From Streptomyces abyssomicinicus (GTDB taxonomy: Bacteria > Actinomycetota > Actinomycetes > Streptomycetales > Streptomycetaceae): 64,000 bases of DNA. Both the position numbers and the translations under genes were made by a program. Where the stretch lies: the NCBI RefSeq assembly GCF_008974245.1, contig NZ_BBZI01000005.1, positions 902,180 to 966,179 on the forward strand, in the 5' to 3' direction. The notes beneath the pieces were generated by a model. The model saw only the letters and a program-made list of their open reading frames with translations, was not told the DNA's origin and made no database searches. Below, in pieces: positions 16,135-24,363 of this stretch (position 1 is the first letter of the stretch; each line of letters starts with the position of its first letter).

Positions 16135-17604
16135 ATGCATCTCGACGCGGAGCGCTGTGTGCGGGCCGTGCGGTCGAGGGACGCGCGGTTCGACGGGTGG
16201 TTCTACACCGCCGTGCTCAGCACCGGGATCTACTGCCGGCCGAGCTGCCCGGCGATGACGCCAAGGCCCGAGAACATGGTCTTCCACCCCAGCGCCGCCG
16301 CCTGCCAGCAGGCCGGGTTCCGGGCCTGCAAGCGCTGCCGCCCCGACACCACCCCCGGCTCGCCGGAGTGGAACGAGCGGGACGACGTCGTCGCCCGGGC
16401 CATGCGGCTCATCTCCGACGGCGTGGTGGACCGCGAGGGCGTCCCCGGGCTCGCGGCCCGGCTGGGCTACAGCACCCGGCAGATCGAGCGGCAGCTCCTC
16501 GCCACCCTCGGCGCGGGGCCGCTCGCCCTGGCCCGGGCGCAGCGGGCGCAGACGGCGCGGATGCTGATCGAGACCACCGCCCTGAACATGGCCGACGTGG
16601 CCTTCGCCGCCGGGTTCGCCTCGGTGCGCAGCTTCAACGAGACCGTGCGCGAGGTCTACGCGCTCACCCCGGGACAGCTGCGCGCCAAGGCGGCCCCCGC
16701 CGCCGAGGGCCCGGCCGGCGGGACCCTGTCCCTGCGGCTGCCGTTCCGGGCGCCGCTCAATCCGGACAACCTCTTCGGGCACCTCGCCGCCACCGCGGTG
16801 CCGGGCGTCGAGGAGTGGCGGGACGGCGCCTACCGCCGCACGCTGCGCCTGCCGCACGGACACGGCGTGGTCTCTCTGGCGCCGCGTCCCGACCACGTCG
16901 CGTGCCGGCTGACCCTGACCGATCTGCGCGACCTCACCGTCGCCATCAGCCGCTGCCGCCGCCTGCTGGACCTGGACGCCGACCCCGTCGCCGTCGACGA
17001 GCAGCTGCGCGCCGACCCGGCGCTCCAGCCGTACGTCGACAAGGCGCCAGGCCGGCGGGTGCCGCGCACGGTGGACGAGGCGGAGTTCGCGGTCCGCGCG
17101 GTGCTGGGGCAGCAGGTGTCCACGGCGGCCGCCCGTACGCACGCCGCCCGGCTGGTCCTCGCGCACGGCGAGCCGGTCGACGACCCCGAGGGCGGCCTCA
17201 CCCACCTCTTCCCGTCGCCGGGGGCGCTGGCCGCGCTCGACCCGGAGCGGCTCGCCATGCCGCGCAGCCGCCGGGGGACCCTGACCAACCTGGTGGAACG
17301 GCTCGCCGACGGGACGCTGAGGCTGGGGGTGGACAGCGACTGGCCCGAGGCGCGGGCGCGGCTGCTGGAACTGCCGGGCTTCGGGCCCTGGACCGTCGAC
17401 GTGATCGCGATGCGCGCGCTGGGGGACCCGGACGCGTTCCTCCCCACCGACCTCGGGATCCGCCGCGCGGCCCGGGAGCTGGGCCTGCCGTCCACCCCCG
17501 GCGCGCTCACCACGCGGGCCGAGGCGTGGCGTCCGTGGCGGGCGTACGCGGTGCAGTACCTGTGGGCGACCGACAGTCACCCGATCAACTTCCTCCCGGT
17601 ATGA
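16135..17604 (+). CDS. alkA: Ada-type N-terminal domain fused to AlkA DNA glycosylase
   Basis: This 489-residue fusion opens with the Ada zinc/methyl-acceptor domain: four cysteines at C34, C38, C65 and C68 match the metal site of Ada, where one Cys accepts methyl groups from phosphotriesters. An AraC-type helix-turn-helix follows (about 86-185), then an AlkA glycosylase (about 195-489) with the helix-hairpin-helix ELPGFGPWTVDVIAMRALG and the catalytic Asp in FLPTDLGIR. It excises alkylated purines and probably activates its own regulon after self-methylation. ATG 16135 is chosen because MHLDAERCVRAV is the conserved start; upstream in-frame ATGs at 16105 and 16123 are poorly placed for a ribosome site. 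The ogt gene begins 22 nt downstream, giving an adaptive-response unit. Confidence 0.9.
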   Translation: MHLDAERCVRAVRSRDARFDGWFYTAVLSTGIYCRPSCPAMTPRPENMVFHPSAAACQQAGFRACKRCRPDTTPGSPEWNERDDVVARAMRLISDGVVDREGVPGLAARLGYSTRQIERQLLATLGAGPLALARAQRAQTARMLIETTALNMADVAFAAGFASVRSFNETVREVYALTPGQLRAKAAPAAEGPAGGTLSLRLPFRAPLNPDNLFGHLAATAVPGVEEWRDGAYRRTLRLPHGHGVVSLAPRPDHVACRLTLTDLRDLTVAISRCRRLLDLDADPVAVDEQLRADPALQPYVDKAPGRRVPRTVDEAEFAVRAVLGQQVSTAAARTHAARLVLAHGEPVDDPEGGLTHLFPSPGALAALDPERLAMPRSRRGTLTNLVERLADGTLRLGVDSDWPEARARLLELPGFGPWTVDVIAMRALGDPDAFLPTDLGIRRAARELGLPSTPGALTTRAEAWRPWRAYAVQYLWATDSHPINFLPV

Positions 17605-17626
17605 GGGACTTCGAAGGATGAGAGAG

Positions 17627-18124
17627 ATGAAGCAGCACACGGTGGTGGAGAGCCCCTACGGCGTCCTGACGCTGGTGGCCGACGACGGGGTCCTGTGCGG
17701 GCTGTACATGACGGAGCAGCGGCACCGGCCGGGCGAGGAGACGTTCGGCACCCGGGTCGGGGTCGACGAGGAGCCGTTCCCGGCGGCGGTGGAACAGCTC
17801 GAGGCGTACTTCGCGGGCGAGCTGCGGGAGTTCGACCTGCCGCTCCGCATGAACGGCACCGCCTTCCAGCGCTCCGTCTGGGAGCGGCTGCGGGCGATCC
17901 CGTACGGGGAGACCCGCTCGTACGGGCAGCTCGCGGCGGAGCTGGGCAGCCCCGGCGCCTCGCGGGCCGTGGGGCTCGCCAACGGACGCAACCCGGTGGG
18001 GATCATCGTGCCCTGCCACCGGGTGATCGGGGCGGGCGGATCCCTCACCGGGTACGGCGGCGGGCTGGAGCGCAAGGAGCGTCTGCTGGCCTTCGAGCGG
18101 GGCGCGGTGCCGCTGCCCGGGTGA
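17627..18124 (+). CDS. ogt: Methylated-DNA-protein-cysteine methyltransferase
   Basis: This 165-residue suicide enzyme removes methyl groups from O6-methylguanine and O4-methylthymine in DNA. The acceptor cysteine is C130 in VPCHRVIG. The winged-helix part has the expected FQRSVWERLRAIPYGETRSY and the Arg/Asn pair in RAVGLANGRNP. The start at ATG 17627 has GAAGGA 8 nt upstream; the ATG at 17618 has no properly spaced site. It follows the Ada-AlkA gene by 22 nt, so the two are co-transcribed as an alkylation-repair operon. The length and motifs are complete for the family. A palindromic terminator follows. Confidence 0.92.
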   Translation: MKQHTVVESPYGVLTLVADDGVLCGLYMTEQRHRPGEETFGTRVGVDEEPFPAAVEQLEAYFAGELREFDLPLRMNGTAFQRSVWERLRAIPYGETRSYGQLAAELGSPGASRAVGLANGRNPVGIIVPCHRVIGAGGSLTGYGGGLERKERLLAFERGAVPLPG

Positions 18125-18150
18125 GCGGCGGTGAGCGGCCGGTGAGCGGC

Positions 18151-18172
18151 CGCCGGGGCGGCCGCCCCGGCG
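18151..18172. terminator. Bidirectional terminator between ogt and the sirtuin gene
   Basis: A perfect 22-nt palindrome (CGCCGGGGCGG and its complement) lies between the convergent genes. Three overlapping GTGAGCGGC direct repeats (18121-18149) precede it, the first containing the ogt stop codon. Confidence 0.65.
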
Positions 18173-18174
18173 CG

Positions 18175-18930
18175 TCAGGGACGCAGTTGCCGGAGCAGGC
18201 GCGGCAGCGCGGTGCCGATGGGCTCGCGGACGACCTCGTCGGCGAGGTCGTCGTACGGGGTCTCCTCCGCGTTGACGATCACCAGCCGTGCCCCGTGGTC
18301 GGCGGCCACCCCCGCCAGCCCGGCGGCGGGCTGCACCTGGAGGCTGGTCCCGACGGCGACGAAGACCTCGCAGGCCTTGGTGACCGCCAGGGCCTGGCCG
18401 AGCACCTCCGGGTCCAGGCGTTCGCCGAACATGACGGTGCCCGGCTTCAGGACGCCGCCGCAGGCCGCGCAGCGCGGGTCCTCCTCGCCGGCCTCCAGCC
18501 GTGCCAGCGCCTCGGACATGGGGCCGCGCACGTGGCAGACCGTGCACACCACGGTGCGCGCGGAGCCGTGCAGTTCCAGGACCTTGCGGTCCGGCATCCC
18601 GGCCCGCTGGTGGAGCCCGTCGACGTTCTGGGTGATCACCCGCACCGGCACGCCGGAACGCTCCAGGTCGGTGACGGCCAGGTGCGCGGCGTTCGGCCCG
18701 GCCTCGAGGGCCTGCAGGTCGCGGCGCATCCGCCAGGAACGGCGCCGGATCCGCGGGTCGTTCATGTAGTGGTCGTAGGTGACCAGCTTCTCCGCGTCCG
18801 GGTCCCGCCGCCACACGCCGTTCGGCCCCCGGTAGTCGGGGATCCCGGAATCGGTGGAGATCCCGGCGCCGCTGAGGATCGCGACGAGCGGGAGGCGGGA
18901 GCGGACCGGCGGCGAGGTGGGCGTGGGCAT
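18175..18930 (-). CDS. Sir2-family NAD-dependent protein deacylase
   Basis: The 251-residue protein is a full sirtuin. GAGIS (21-25) and the following DYRG bind NAD, QNVDGLH (101-107) lines the active site, and H121 in LELHGS is the catalytic base. C129, C132, C154 and C157 form the zinc site. It removes acyl groups from lysines using NAD and, in actinomycetes, commonly acts on acetyl-CoA synthetase and other metabolic enzymes (CobB-type). The ATG at 18930 precedes a Pro-rich lead of 12 residues. It runs in the same direction as the Nudix gene upstream at 18991, with a 60-nt gap, so co-transcription is possible. The acyl preference cannot be told from the sequence. Confidence 0.9.
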   Translation of the reverse strand: MPTPTSPPVRSRLPLVAILSGAGISTDSGIPDYRGPNGVWRRDPDAEKLVTYDHYMNDPRIRRRSWRMRRDLQALEAGPNAAHLAVTDLERSGVPVRVITQNVDGLHQRAGMPDRKVLELHGSARTVVCTVCHVRGPMSEALARLEAGEEDPRCAACGGVLKPGTVMFGERLDPEVLGQALAVTKACEVFVAVGTSLQVQPAAGLAGVAADHGARLVIVNAEETPYDDLADEVVREPIGTALPRLLRQLRP

Positions 18931-18990
18931 GCGCCCGAGGGTAGGGCGGCGGGGCGCGCCATCGCGATCGGTTAACGGCGGGCGGAGGCC

Positions 18991-19494
18991 TCAGCCCCGG
19001 TCGACCCGGCGGCCGTTCTCCAGCTCCGCCGGACCGGATCCGTCGGCGAGCACGTCCAGGGCCGTCTCCACCCGGCCGAGGGTCGCGCCCAGCAGGTACG
19101 CCGGCAGCTCCTCGCGGGGGACCAGGCGCCAGGACAGCAGTTCCTCCTCCTGGAGGCGGATCGCGTCGATCGCTTCCTGGTCCAGCACGCCGCCGTCGTA
19201 GAGGTAGGCGACGATCGGCGGGCGGGCCGGTCCCTGGGACCAGTCCACGGCGAGCAGCCGGCCCGGGGCCACGTCGAGGCCGATCTCCTCGGCGGTCTCC
19301 CGCCGGGCGCCCTGACGGGGCGTCTCGCCGTCGTCGGACTCCACCGTGCCGCCGGGCAGCGCCCAGCCCTCGCGGTAGTTCGGCTCCAGCAGCAGGACGC
19401 GTCCCTGGGTGTCGCGGAAGAGCGTGGCCGCGCCGCACAGGACACGGGGGAGGCCGGCGATGTACGTGGCGTAGGACTCGGCGGTGGAGGTCAC
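18991..19494 (-). CDS. Nudix hydrolase
   Basis: This 167-residue enzyme holds a Nudix box near residues 48-73: GGTVESDDGETPRQGARRE followed by TAEEIGLD. The REUxEExGU core is intact, with a two-residue widening before GE that is common in actinobacterial members. The family cleaves nucleoside diphosphates linked to another moiety, such as NADH, ADP-ribose, sugar nucleotides or oxidised dNTPs. The adjacent sirtuin gene produces O-acetyl-ADP-ribose, a known substrate type for some Nudix enzymes, so a functional link is plausible but unproven. It starts at ATG 19494, with a 99-nt spacer to the divergent glycerate kinase. Confidence 0.87.
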   Translation of the reverse strand: MTSTAESYATYIAGLPRVLCGAATLFRDTQGRVLLLEPNYREGWALPGGTVESDDGETPRQGARRETAEEIGLDVAPGRLLAVDWSQGPARPPIVAYLYDGGVLDQEAIDAIRLQEEELLSWRLVPREELPAYLLGATLGRVETALDVLADGSGPAELENGRRVDRG

Positions 19495-19593
19495 CCGGCC
19501 AGCCTAGCGAGGCGGACGCGCGACCATGGCGGGTCCGGGCCACCGGCGTCTAGGGTCACTGCGACGGATGCCCGGAACGGAAGCGGAGGCGTT

Positions 19594-20754
19594 GTGGTGG
19601 AGACGGCCCGGCGGAGGCGCGTGCTGATCGCGGCGGACAAGTTCAAGGGGTCGCTCACGGCCGTGCAGGTGGCCGAGCGGGTCGCGGCCGGGCTGCGGCA
19701 GGTCGCGCCCGGTGTCACGACGGCCTCGCTGCCGGTGGCGGACGGCGGGGACGGCACGGTCGCCGCCGTGGTGGCCGCCGGGTTCGAACTCCGGGAGGCG
19801 CGGGTCACCGGGCCGGTGGGCAACCCGGTCACCGCGGCGTTCGCGGTGCGCGGGGACACCGCCGTGGTCGAGATGGCCGAGGCGAGCGGGCTGCAGCGGC
19901 TGCCGGGCGGCACCCTCGCGCCGCTCACCGCCTCCACCCACGGCTCCGGGGAGCTGCTGCGGGCCGCGCTGGACGCGGGCGCGCGGACGGTGGTGTTCGG
20001 GGTGGGCGGCAGCGCGACCACGGACGGCGGCGCGGGGATGCTGGCCGCGCTCGGCGCGCGGCTCCTCGACGCGGACGGGAAGGAGCTCGGGCCGGGCGGT
20101 GGGGCCCTGGCGGCGCTGGCGTCCGTCGACCTCTCCGGGCTGGACCCGCGGGTGGCCGACGGGACGGTGGAGCTGGTGCTCGCCAGTGACGTCGACAACC
20201 CGCTGACCGGGCCCTTCGGCGCGGCGGCGGTGTACGGGCCGCAGAAGGGCGCCTCGCCGGAGGACGTCGCGGCGCTGGACGCCGCGCTCGGACGGTACGC
20301 CGCCGTCCTGGAGCACGCCGTCGGACCGCGCGCGCGGGGCCTCGCCCAGGCGCCGGGGGCGGGCGCGGCGGGCGGCCTGGGATTCGCCGCGCTGCTGCTG
20401 GGCGCGCGGTTCCGGGCGGGCATCGAGGTGCTGCTGGAGGCCGTGGGGTTCGCGGCGGAACTGGAGCGGGCCGACCTGGTGATCACGGGGGAGGGGTCGC
20501 TGGACGCGCAGACCCTGCGGGGCAAGGCGCCGGCGGGGGTCGCGACGGCCGCCGCCGCGGCGGGGGTACCGGTGGTCGCGGTCTGCGGACGCCTCGCGCT
20601 CTCCCCCGAGGAACTGCGGGCCGCGGGGATCGAGCGGGCCTACCCGCTCGCAGCGCTGGAGCAGGACGTCGCCCGCAGCGTGGCGAACGCCGGCCCCCTC
20701 CTGGAGCGCGTCGCCGCCGGCCTCGCCCACGACTGGCTCGCCCCGGGCTCCTGA
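19594..20754 (+). CDS. Glycerate kinase
   Basis: The 386-residue enzyme belongs to the type 1 glycerate kinases, which phosphorylate glycerate to 2- or 3-phosphoglycerate. Diagnostic stretches are the start VLIAADKFKGSLTAVQVAE, the catalytic GVGGSATTDGGAGML near residue 137, and VITGEGSLDAQTLRGKAP near residue 300. Two in-frame GTG codons (19594 and 19597) follow GGAGG; the second has the better 7-nt spacing. The gene is single and divergent from the Nudix gene. It would feed glycerate from photorespiratory-like, glyoxylate or sugar-acid metabolism into glycolysis. The ethylmalonyl-CoA operon nearby makes glyoxylate, so a metabolic link is possible. Confidence 0.9.
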   Translation: MVETARRRRVLIAADKFKGSLTAVQVAERVAAGLRQVAPGVTTASLPVADGGDGTVAAVVAAGFELREARVTGPVGNPVTAAFAVRGDTAVVEMAEASGLQRLPGGTLAPLTASTHGSGELLRAALDAGARTVVFGVGGSATTDGGAGMLAALGARLLDADGKELGPGGGALAALASVDLSGLDPRVADGTVELVLASDVDNPLTGPFGAAAVYGPQKGASPEDVAALDAALGRYAAVLEHAVGPRARGLAQAPGAGAAGGLGFAALLLGARFRAGIEVLLEAVGFAAELERADLVITGEGSLDAQTLRGKAPAGVATAAAAAGVPVVAVCGRLALSPEELRAAGIERAYPLAALEQDVARSVANAGPLLERVAAGLAHDWLAPGS

Positions 20755-20858
20755 GGCGCTGGGCGCCCCGTGCGAGGCGTGGGGCGCCCCGTGGTCAGGA
20801 CGGCCGGACCTCGCCGGACAGGACGCCGGGGCCCGCACCGGCCCCCGGGAACGCCGAC

Positions 20859-20891
20859 GGCCCCCCGGGCCGGGTGAGGGCTCGGGGGGCC
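20859..20891. terminator. Bidirectional terminator between glycerate kinase and pssA
   Basis: An inner stem (20859-20870 with 20880-20891, one mismatch) is framed by further pairing of CCCGCACCGG (20832-20841) with CCGGTGCGGG (20890-20899), in the spacer of two convergent genes. Confidence 0.65.
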
Positions 20892-20923
20892 GGTGCGGGC
20901 GTGCGGGGCGGCGTGCGGCGCGG

Positions 20924-21793
20924 CTACTGGAGCTGCGCGGCCCGCGCCTCACGGCGGTTGTCACGGAAGTTGTTCACCCGGCGGGCCGTCGCGAACAGCG
21001 GGATCACGGCGCCCAGCACCAGCTGCAGCGCGCAGCCGGTCTGCAGGAGCAGCTCACCGCTCGGCGCACCGGCCGCCCAGGCGACCAGCATGCCCATCGA
21101 CGCGACGATCCAGACCAGCATCGCCACGGCCGACCGCCCACGCGGCTTGGGGTACTCGACGCGGCTCACCATCAGCCACGCCGTGCCCAGCACCGCCAGC
21201 AGCGTGGCGACGAACGGCAGCTCGAGCAGGACGATGGAGACCACCGTCAACGCCCCGAAGGGTGACGGCATGCCCTGGAACGTGCCGTTGGGCACCGTCA
21301 CGATGGAGAACCGCGCAAGCCGCAGCACCACCGCCAGCAGCACCATGATCGCGGCCAGTGCCGCGACCCGCTGATGCGCGTCGTCGGCGACCATGCCGTA
21401 CACCAGGACGAAGTAGGCCGGAGCCAGCCCGAAACTGATCAGGTCGGACAGGTTGTCCAGCTCCGCGCCCATCGGCGAGGACCGCAGCTTCCGGGCGACC
21501 TGACCGTCGAAGAGGTCGAAGATCGCCGCGGCCAGCATCAGGATCACCGCGGTGGCCGCGCTGTGGCGGGCCATGCCCGTCTCCTGGCTGCCGGTGAGGT
21601 GCGGGATCAGGATGCCGGTGGTGGTGAAGTACACCGCCATGAAGCCGCAGGTGGCGTTGCCGAGGGTCAGCGTGTCCGCTATCGACAGACGCAGTGACAG
21701 CGGCATCTCCTCGTCCTCGGCCTCGTCGAGGCCGGCACGGGTGGACGCCTGGGGCGCCCAGCCGGTACTCGGATCCTGGTCAGTCGCGGTCAA
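20924..21793 (-). CDS. pssA: CDP-diacylglycerol-serine O-phosphatidyltransferase
   Basis: The 289-residue integral membrane enzyme joins CDP-diacylglycerol and serine to give phosphatidylserine. The CDP-alcohol phosphotransferase signature is complete: D93, D96-G97, A100-R101, G109, D113 and D117 in the segment FDLFDGQVARKLRSSP onward. At least six further hydrophobic helices follow. The gene begins at TTG 21793, inside the last codons of psd, with GGGGTGA about 8 nt upstream. This tight overlap shows psd and pssA form one transcript. Phosphatidylserine made here goes to the neighbour for decarboxylation to phosphatidylethanolamine. An alternative start further in (MPLSLRLSIAD) would remove an acidic lead. 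Confidence 0.92.
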   Translation of the reverse strand: MTATDQDPSTGWAPQASTRAGLDEAEDEEMPLSLRLSIADTLTLGNATCGFMAVYFTTTGILIPHLTGSQETGMARHSAATAVILMLAAAIFDLFDGQVARKLRSSPMGAELDNLSDLISFGLAPAYFVLVYGMVADDAHQRVAALAAIMVLLAVVLRLARFSIVTVPNGTFQGMPSPFGALTVVSIVLLELPFVATLLAVLGTAWLMVSRVEYPKPRGRSAVAMLVWIVASMGMLVAWAAGAPSGELLLQTGCALQLVLGAVIPLFATARRVNNFRDNRREARAAQLQ

Positions 21794-22436
21794 TTCGAGT
21801 CACCCCAGCCACGGTCTTCTGGCCGACCTCCACCGCGACCTCCACTCCTGCCGGGAGGTACAGGTCGACGCGCGAGCCGAACCTGATGAGACCGATCCGC
21901 TCACCCTGCTCGACCTTGGTCCCCTTGGGGATGTAGGGCACGATGCGGCGGGCCACCGCGCCGGCGATCTGGATCATCTCGATGTCACCGAGCTCGGTGT
22001 CGAAGTGCCAGACCACGCGCTCGTTGTTCTCGCTCTCCTTGTTGAAAGCGGGAACGAATCCACCCGGCACGTGCTCGACCGACGTCACGGTGCCGGCCAG
22101 CGGCGCGCGGTTGACGTGGACGTTGAGCGGGCTCATGAAGATGGCGACGCGGGTGCGGCCGTCCTTCCAGGGCATGATGCTCTGCACCACGCCGTCGGCG
22201 GGCGAGATCACACGGCCCTGCGTGATCTCGCGCTCCGGGTCCCGGAAGAACCACAGCATGCCCGCCGCGAGAGCGGTGGCGGGCACGGCGACGGCCTTGG
22301 CCGCGCCGGAACGGCGCGCCCGGAGCAGGCTGAGGGCGGCGGTGGCGACCGTCGGGGCGAGCCACGGCGACGCTCCGCGCGCGAGCCGGGTGCCGGCGAG
22401 GCTGTCGCGGTGTGCAGAGGATTGGCTGTGGGGCAT
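21780..22436 (-). CDS. psd: Phosphatidylserine decarboxylase proenzyme
   Basis: This 218-residue protein converts phosphatidylserine to phosphatidylethanolamine. It is a self-processing pyruvoyl enzyme; the cleavage site is the FGS triplet in LIRFGSRVDLY, close to the C-terminus, where the Ser becomes the pyruvoyl group. Other conserved parts are WFFRDPERE, SPADGVV and FMSPLNVHVNRAP. A hydrophobic segment near residues 45-62 anchors it to the membrane. The compact length fits the short PSD class. It overlaps pssA by 14 nt, so precursor synthesis and decarboxylation are coupled. A hairpin lies between it and the acyl-CoA dehydrogenase gene upstream. Confidence 0.93.
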   Translation of the reverse strand: MPHSQSSAHRDSLAGTRLARGASPWLAPTVATAALSLLRARRSGAAKAVAVPATALAAGMLWFFRDPEREITQGRVISPADGVVQSIMPWKDGRTRVAIFMSPLNVHVNRAPLAGTVTSVEHVPGGFVPAFNKESENNERVVWHFDTELGDIEMIQIAGAVARRIVPYIPKGTKVEQGERIGLIRFGSRVDLYLPAGVEVAVEVGQKTVAGVTRIDRD

Positions 22437-22560
22437 GGAAGACCTTCGTAGCGGGAGGGTGCCGCGCTGCAGTTCTTGGGGACGGCGGCTTTCCGGAATC
22501 GTACCGGTCAGGCACTACAACTGGGCAAGCCAGAAGCCGAGTCGAGGACCGGGAGCGCTG

Positions 22561-22597
22561 ACGGGGTGTGATCTTCTTCTCGAAGAAAACACCCCGT
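22561..22597 (-). terminator. Terminator of the ethylmalonyl-CoA pathway operon
   Basis: A 9-bp stem (22561-22569 with 22589-22597) encloses an AT-richer loop with a partial inner pairing (TTCTT/AAGAA). It lies 42 nt after the acyl-CoA dehydrogenase stop and ahead of psd, separating the two transcripts. Confidence 0.7.
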
Positions 22598-22638
22598 AGC
22601 AGGACAATCGGCCGGGCCGTAACCGGATCTTTCCGGAA

Positions 22639-23844
22639 TCAGCCCTGGAAGCGGTACTCCTCGAGGAGTCTGCGTCCGATGATCATTTTCTGGATTTCTG
22701 CGGTGCCTTCACCGATGAGCAGCATCGGAGCCTCTCGGTAGAGGCGCTCGATCTCGTACTCCTTGGAGAAGCCGTAGCCGCCGTGGATCCGGAAAGCATC
22801 TTCGACGACCTCCTTGCAGTACTCGCTGGCGAGGTATTTCGCCATGCCTGCCTCGAGGTCGTTTCGCTCCCCGGAGTCCTTTTTGCGGGCTGCATTAACC
22901 ATCATCGCATGGGCGGCTTCCACCTTGGTGGCCATTTCGGCCAATTTGAACTGGATCGCCTGGTGCTGCGCGATCGGCTTGCCGAAGGTGTGACGCTGCT
23001 GGGCGTACTGCACACCCAGTTCGAACGCACGCTGCGCGACGCCGCAGCCACGGGCCGCGACATTCACCCGGCCCACCTCGACGCCGTCCATCATCTGGTA
23101 GAAGCCGCGGCCGGTTTTGCCGCCCAGTACCCGATTGGCCGGAATTCGCAGGCCGTCCATGACGAGCTCGGTGGTGTCGACCCCCTTGTAGCCCATCTTG
23201 TCGATCTTCCCGGGAATGGTCAGACCGGGAAGGACCTCGCCGAAGCCGGCCGGCTTCTCGACTAGGAAGGTCGTCATCGACCTGTGCGGCGCGGTGCCCT
23301 CGGGGTGTCCTTCGTCACTCTTGACCAGAACGGCCACCAAGGTGGAGGTTCCGCCGTTGGTCAGCCACATCTTCTGGCCGGTGAGGAGGAAGTCGTCGCC
23401 GTCCCGGACCGCCTTGGAGGTGATGGCCGACACGTCCGAACCGAGCGCGGGCTCCGACATCGAGAAGGCGCCCCGGACCTCGCCCGCCGCCATCCGCGGC
23501 AGGAAGTACTCCTTCTGCTCGTCGGTGCCGTGCTGCTTGAGCATGTAGGCCACGATGAAGTGGGTGTTGATGATGCCGGAGACCGACATCCACCCGCGGG
23601 AGAGCTCCTCCACGCACAGCGCGTAGGTCAGGAGCGACTCGCCCAGACCCCCGTACTCCTCGGGGATCATCAGGCCGAACAGGCCGAGTTCCTTCAGGCC
23701 GTCGACGATCGCCTGCGGGTACTCGTCGCGGTGCTCCAGCTCGGTGGCGACCGGGATGATCTCCTTGTCCACGAACTCCCGGACGGTGGCCAGGATCTCC
23801 TGCTGGACCTCGGTGAGACCGTGGGTCCGGGCGAGTCGGCTCAT
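22639..23844 (-). CDS. Acyl-CoA dehydrogenase, probable methylsuccinyl-CoA dehydrogenase
   Basis: This 401-residue FAD enzyme has all acyl-CoA dehydrogenase landmarks: AFSMSEPALGSDVSAI and MWLTNGGTSTL for FAD, RHTFGKPIAQHQAIQFKLAEM, and IHGGYGFSKEYEIERLYREA. It is the last gene of the ccr operon, where (2S)-methylsuccinyl-CoA oxidation to mesaconyl-CoA is required, so it is assigned that step by context. The Mcd of Rhodobacter is, as I recall, longer, so this is a short form. ATG 23844 overlaps the stop of the MaoC gene; the longer open frame is read-through. A general acyl-CoA dehydrogenase role is the alternative. Confidence 0.87.
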   Translation of the reverse strand: MSRLARTHGLTEVQQEILATVREFVDKEIIPVATELEHRDEYPQAIVDGLKELGLFGLMIPEEYGGLGESLLTYALCVEELSRGWMSVSGIINTHFIVAYMLKQHGTDEQKEYFLPRMAAGEVRGAFSMSEPALGSDVSAITSKAVRDGDDFLLTGQKMWLTNGGTSTLVAVLVKSDEGHPEGTAPHRSMTTFLVEKPAGFGEVLPGLTIPGKIDKMGYKGVDTTELVMDGLRIPANRVLGGKTGRGFYQMMDGVEVGRVNVAARGCGVAQRAFELGVQYAQQRHTFGKPIAQHQAIQFKLAEMATKVEAAHAMMVNAARKKDSGERNDLEAGMAKYLASEYCKEVVEDAFRIHGGYGFSKEYEIERLYREAPMLLIGEGTAEIQKMIIGRRLLEEYRFQG

Positions 23845-24359
23845 CCCTTGGACTCCTTCTCCTTCAGCTCGGGCCGGCCGGGCTGCTCGCCGCCGCGCTC
23901 CTCGATGTACGTCCCGGTCGGCACCATCACCTTGCGGCGGAAGACGCAGACCAGCGTGCCGTCCTGCTTGTAGCCCTTGGTCTCCACGTACACGATGCCG
24001 CGGTCGTTCTTCGACTTCGACGGCCACTTGTCGAGCACGGTGGTCTCGCCGTAGAGCGTGTCGCCGTGGAAGGTCGGCGCCACGTGCTTGAGCGACTCGA
24101 TCTCCAGGTTGGCGATCGCCTTGCCCGAGACGTCCGGCACCGACATGCCGAGCAGCAGCGAGTAGATGTAATTGCCCACCACGACGTTCTTGCCGAAGTC
24201 GGTCGTCTTCTCCGCGTAGTTGACGTCCATGTGGAGCGGGTGGTGGTTCATGGTGAGGAGACAGAACAGGTGGTCGTCGTACTCGGTGACCGTCTTGCCC
24301 GGCCAGTGCTTGTACGTCGCCCCGACCTCGAACTCCTCGTAGGTGCGCCCGAACTGCAT
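23841..24359 (-). CDS. MaoC-like hydratase, probable mesaconyl-CoA hydratase
   Basis: The 172-residue protein is a single hot-dog fold enzyme of the MaoC/(R)-hydratase type. The start GRTYEEFEVGATYKHWPGKT and the segment LTMNHHPLHMDVNYAEKT are characteristic, with the Asp/His pair acting in water addition. In the ethylmalonyl-CoA pathway mesaconyl-CoA is hydrated to beta-methylmalyl-CoA, and this gene sits between the dehydrogenase and the lyase, so that step is inferred. Rhodobacter Mch is about twice as long with two hot-dog repeats, so a homodimer would be needed here. It overlaps the dehydrogenase start by 4 nt and follows the lyase stop by 4 nt. Confidence 0.85.
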   Translation of the reverse strand: MQFGRTYEEFEVGATYKHWPGKTVTEYDDHLFCLLTMNHHPLHMDVNYAEKTTDFGKNVVVGNYIYSLLLGMSVPDVSGKAIANLEIESLKHVAPTFHGDTLYGETTVLDKWPSKSKNDRGIVYVETKGYKQDGTLVCVFRRKVMVPTGTYIEERGGEQPGRPELKEKESKG

Positions 24360-24363
24360 CGGC

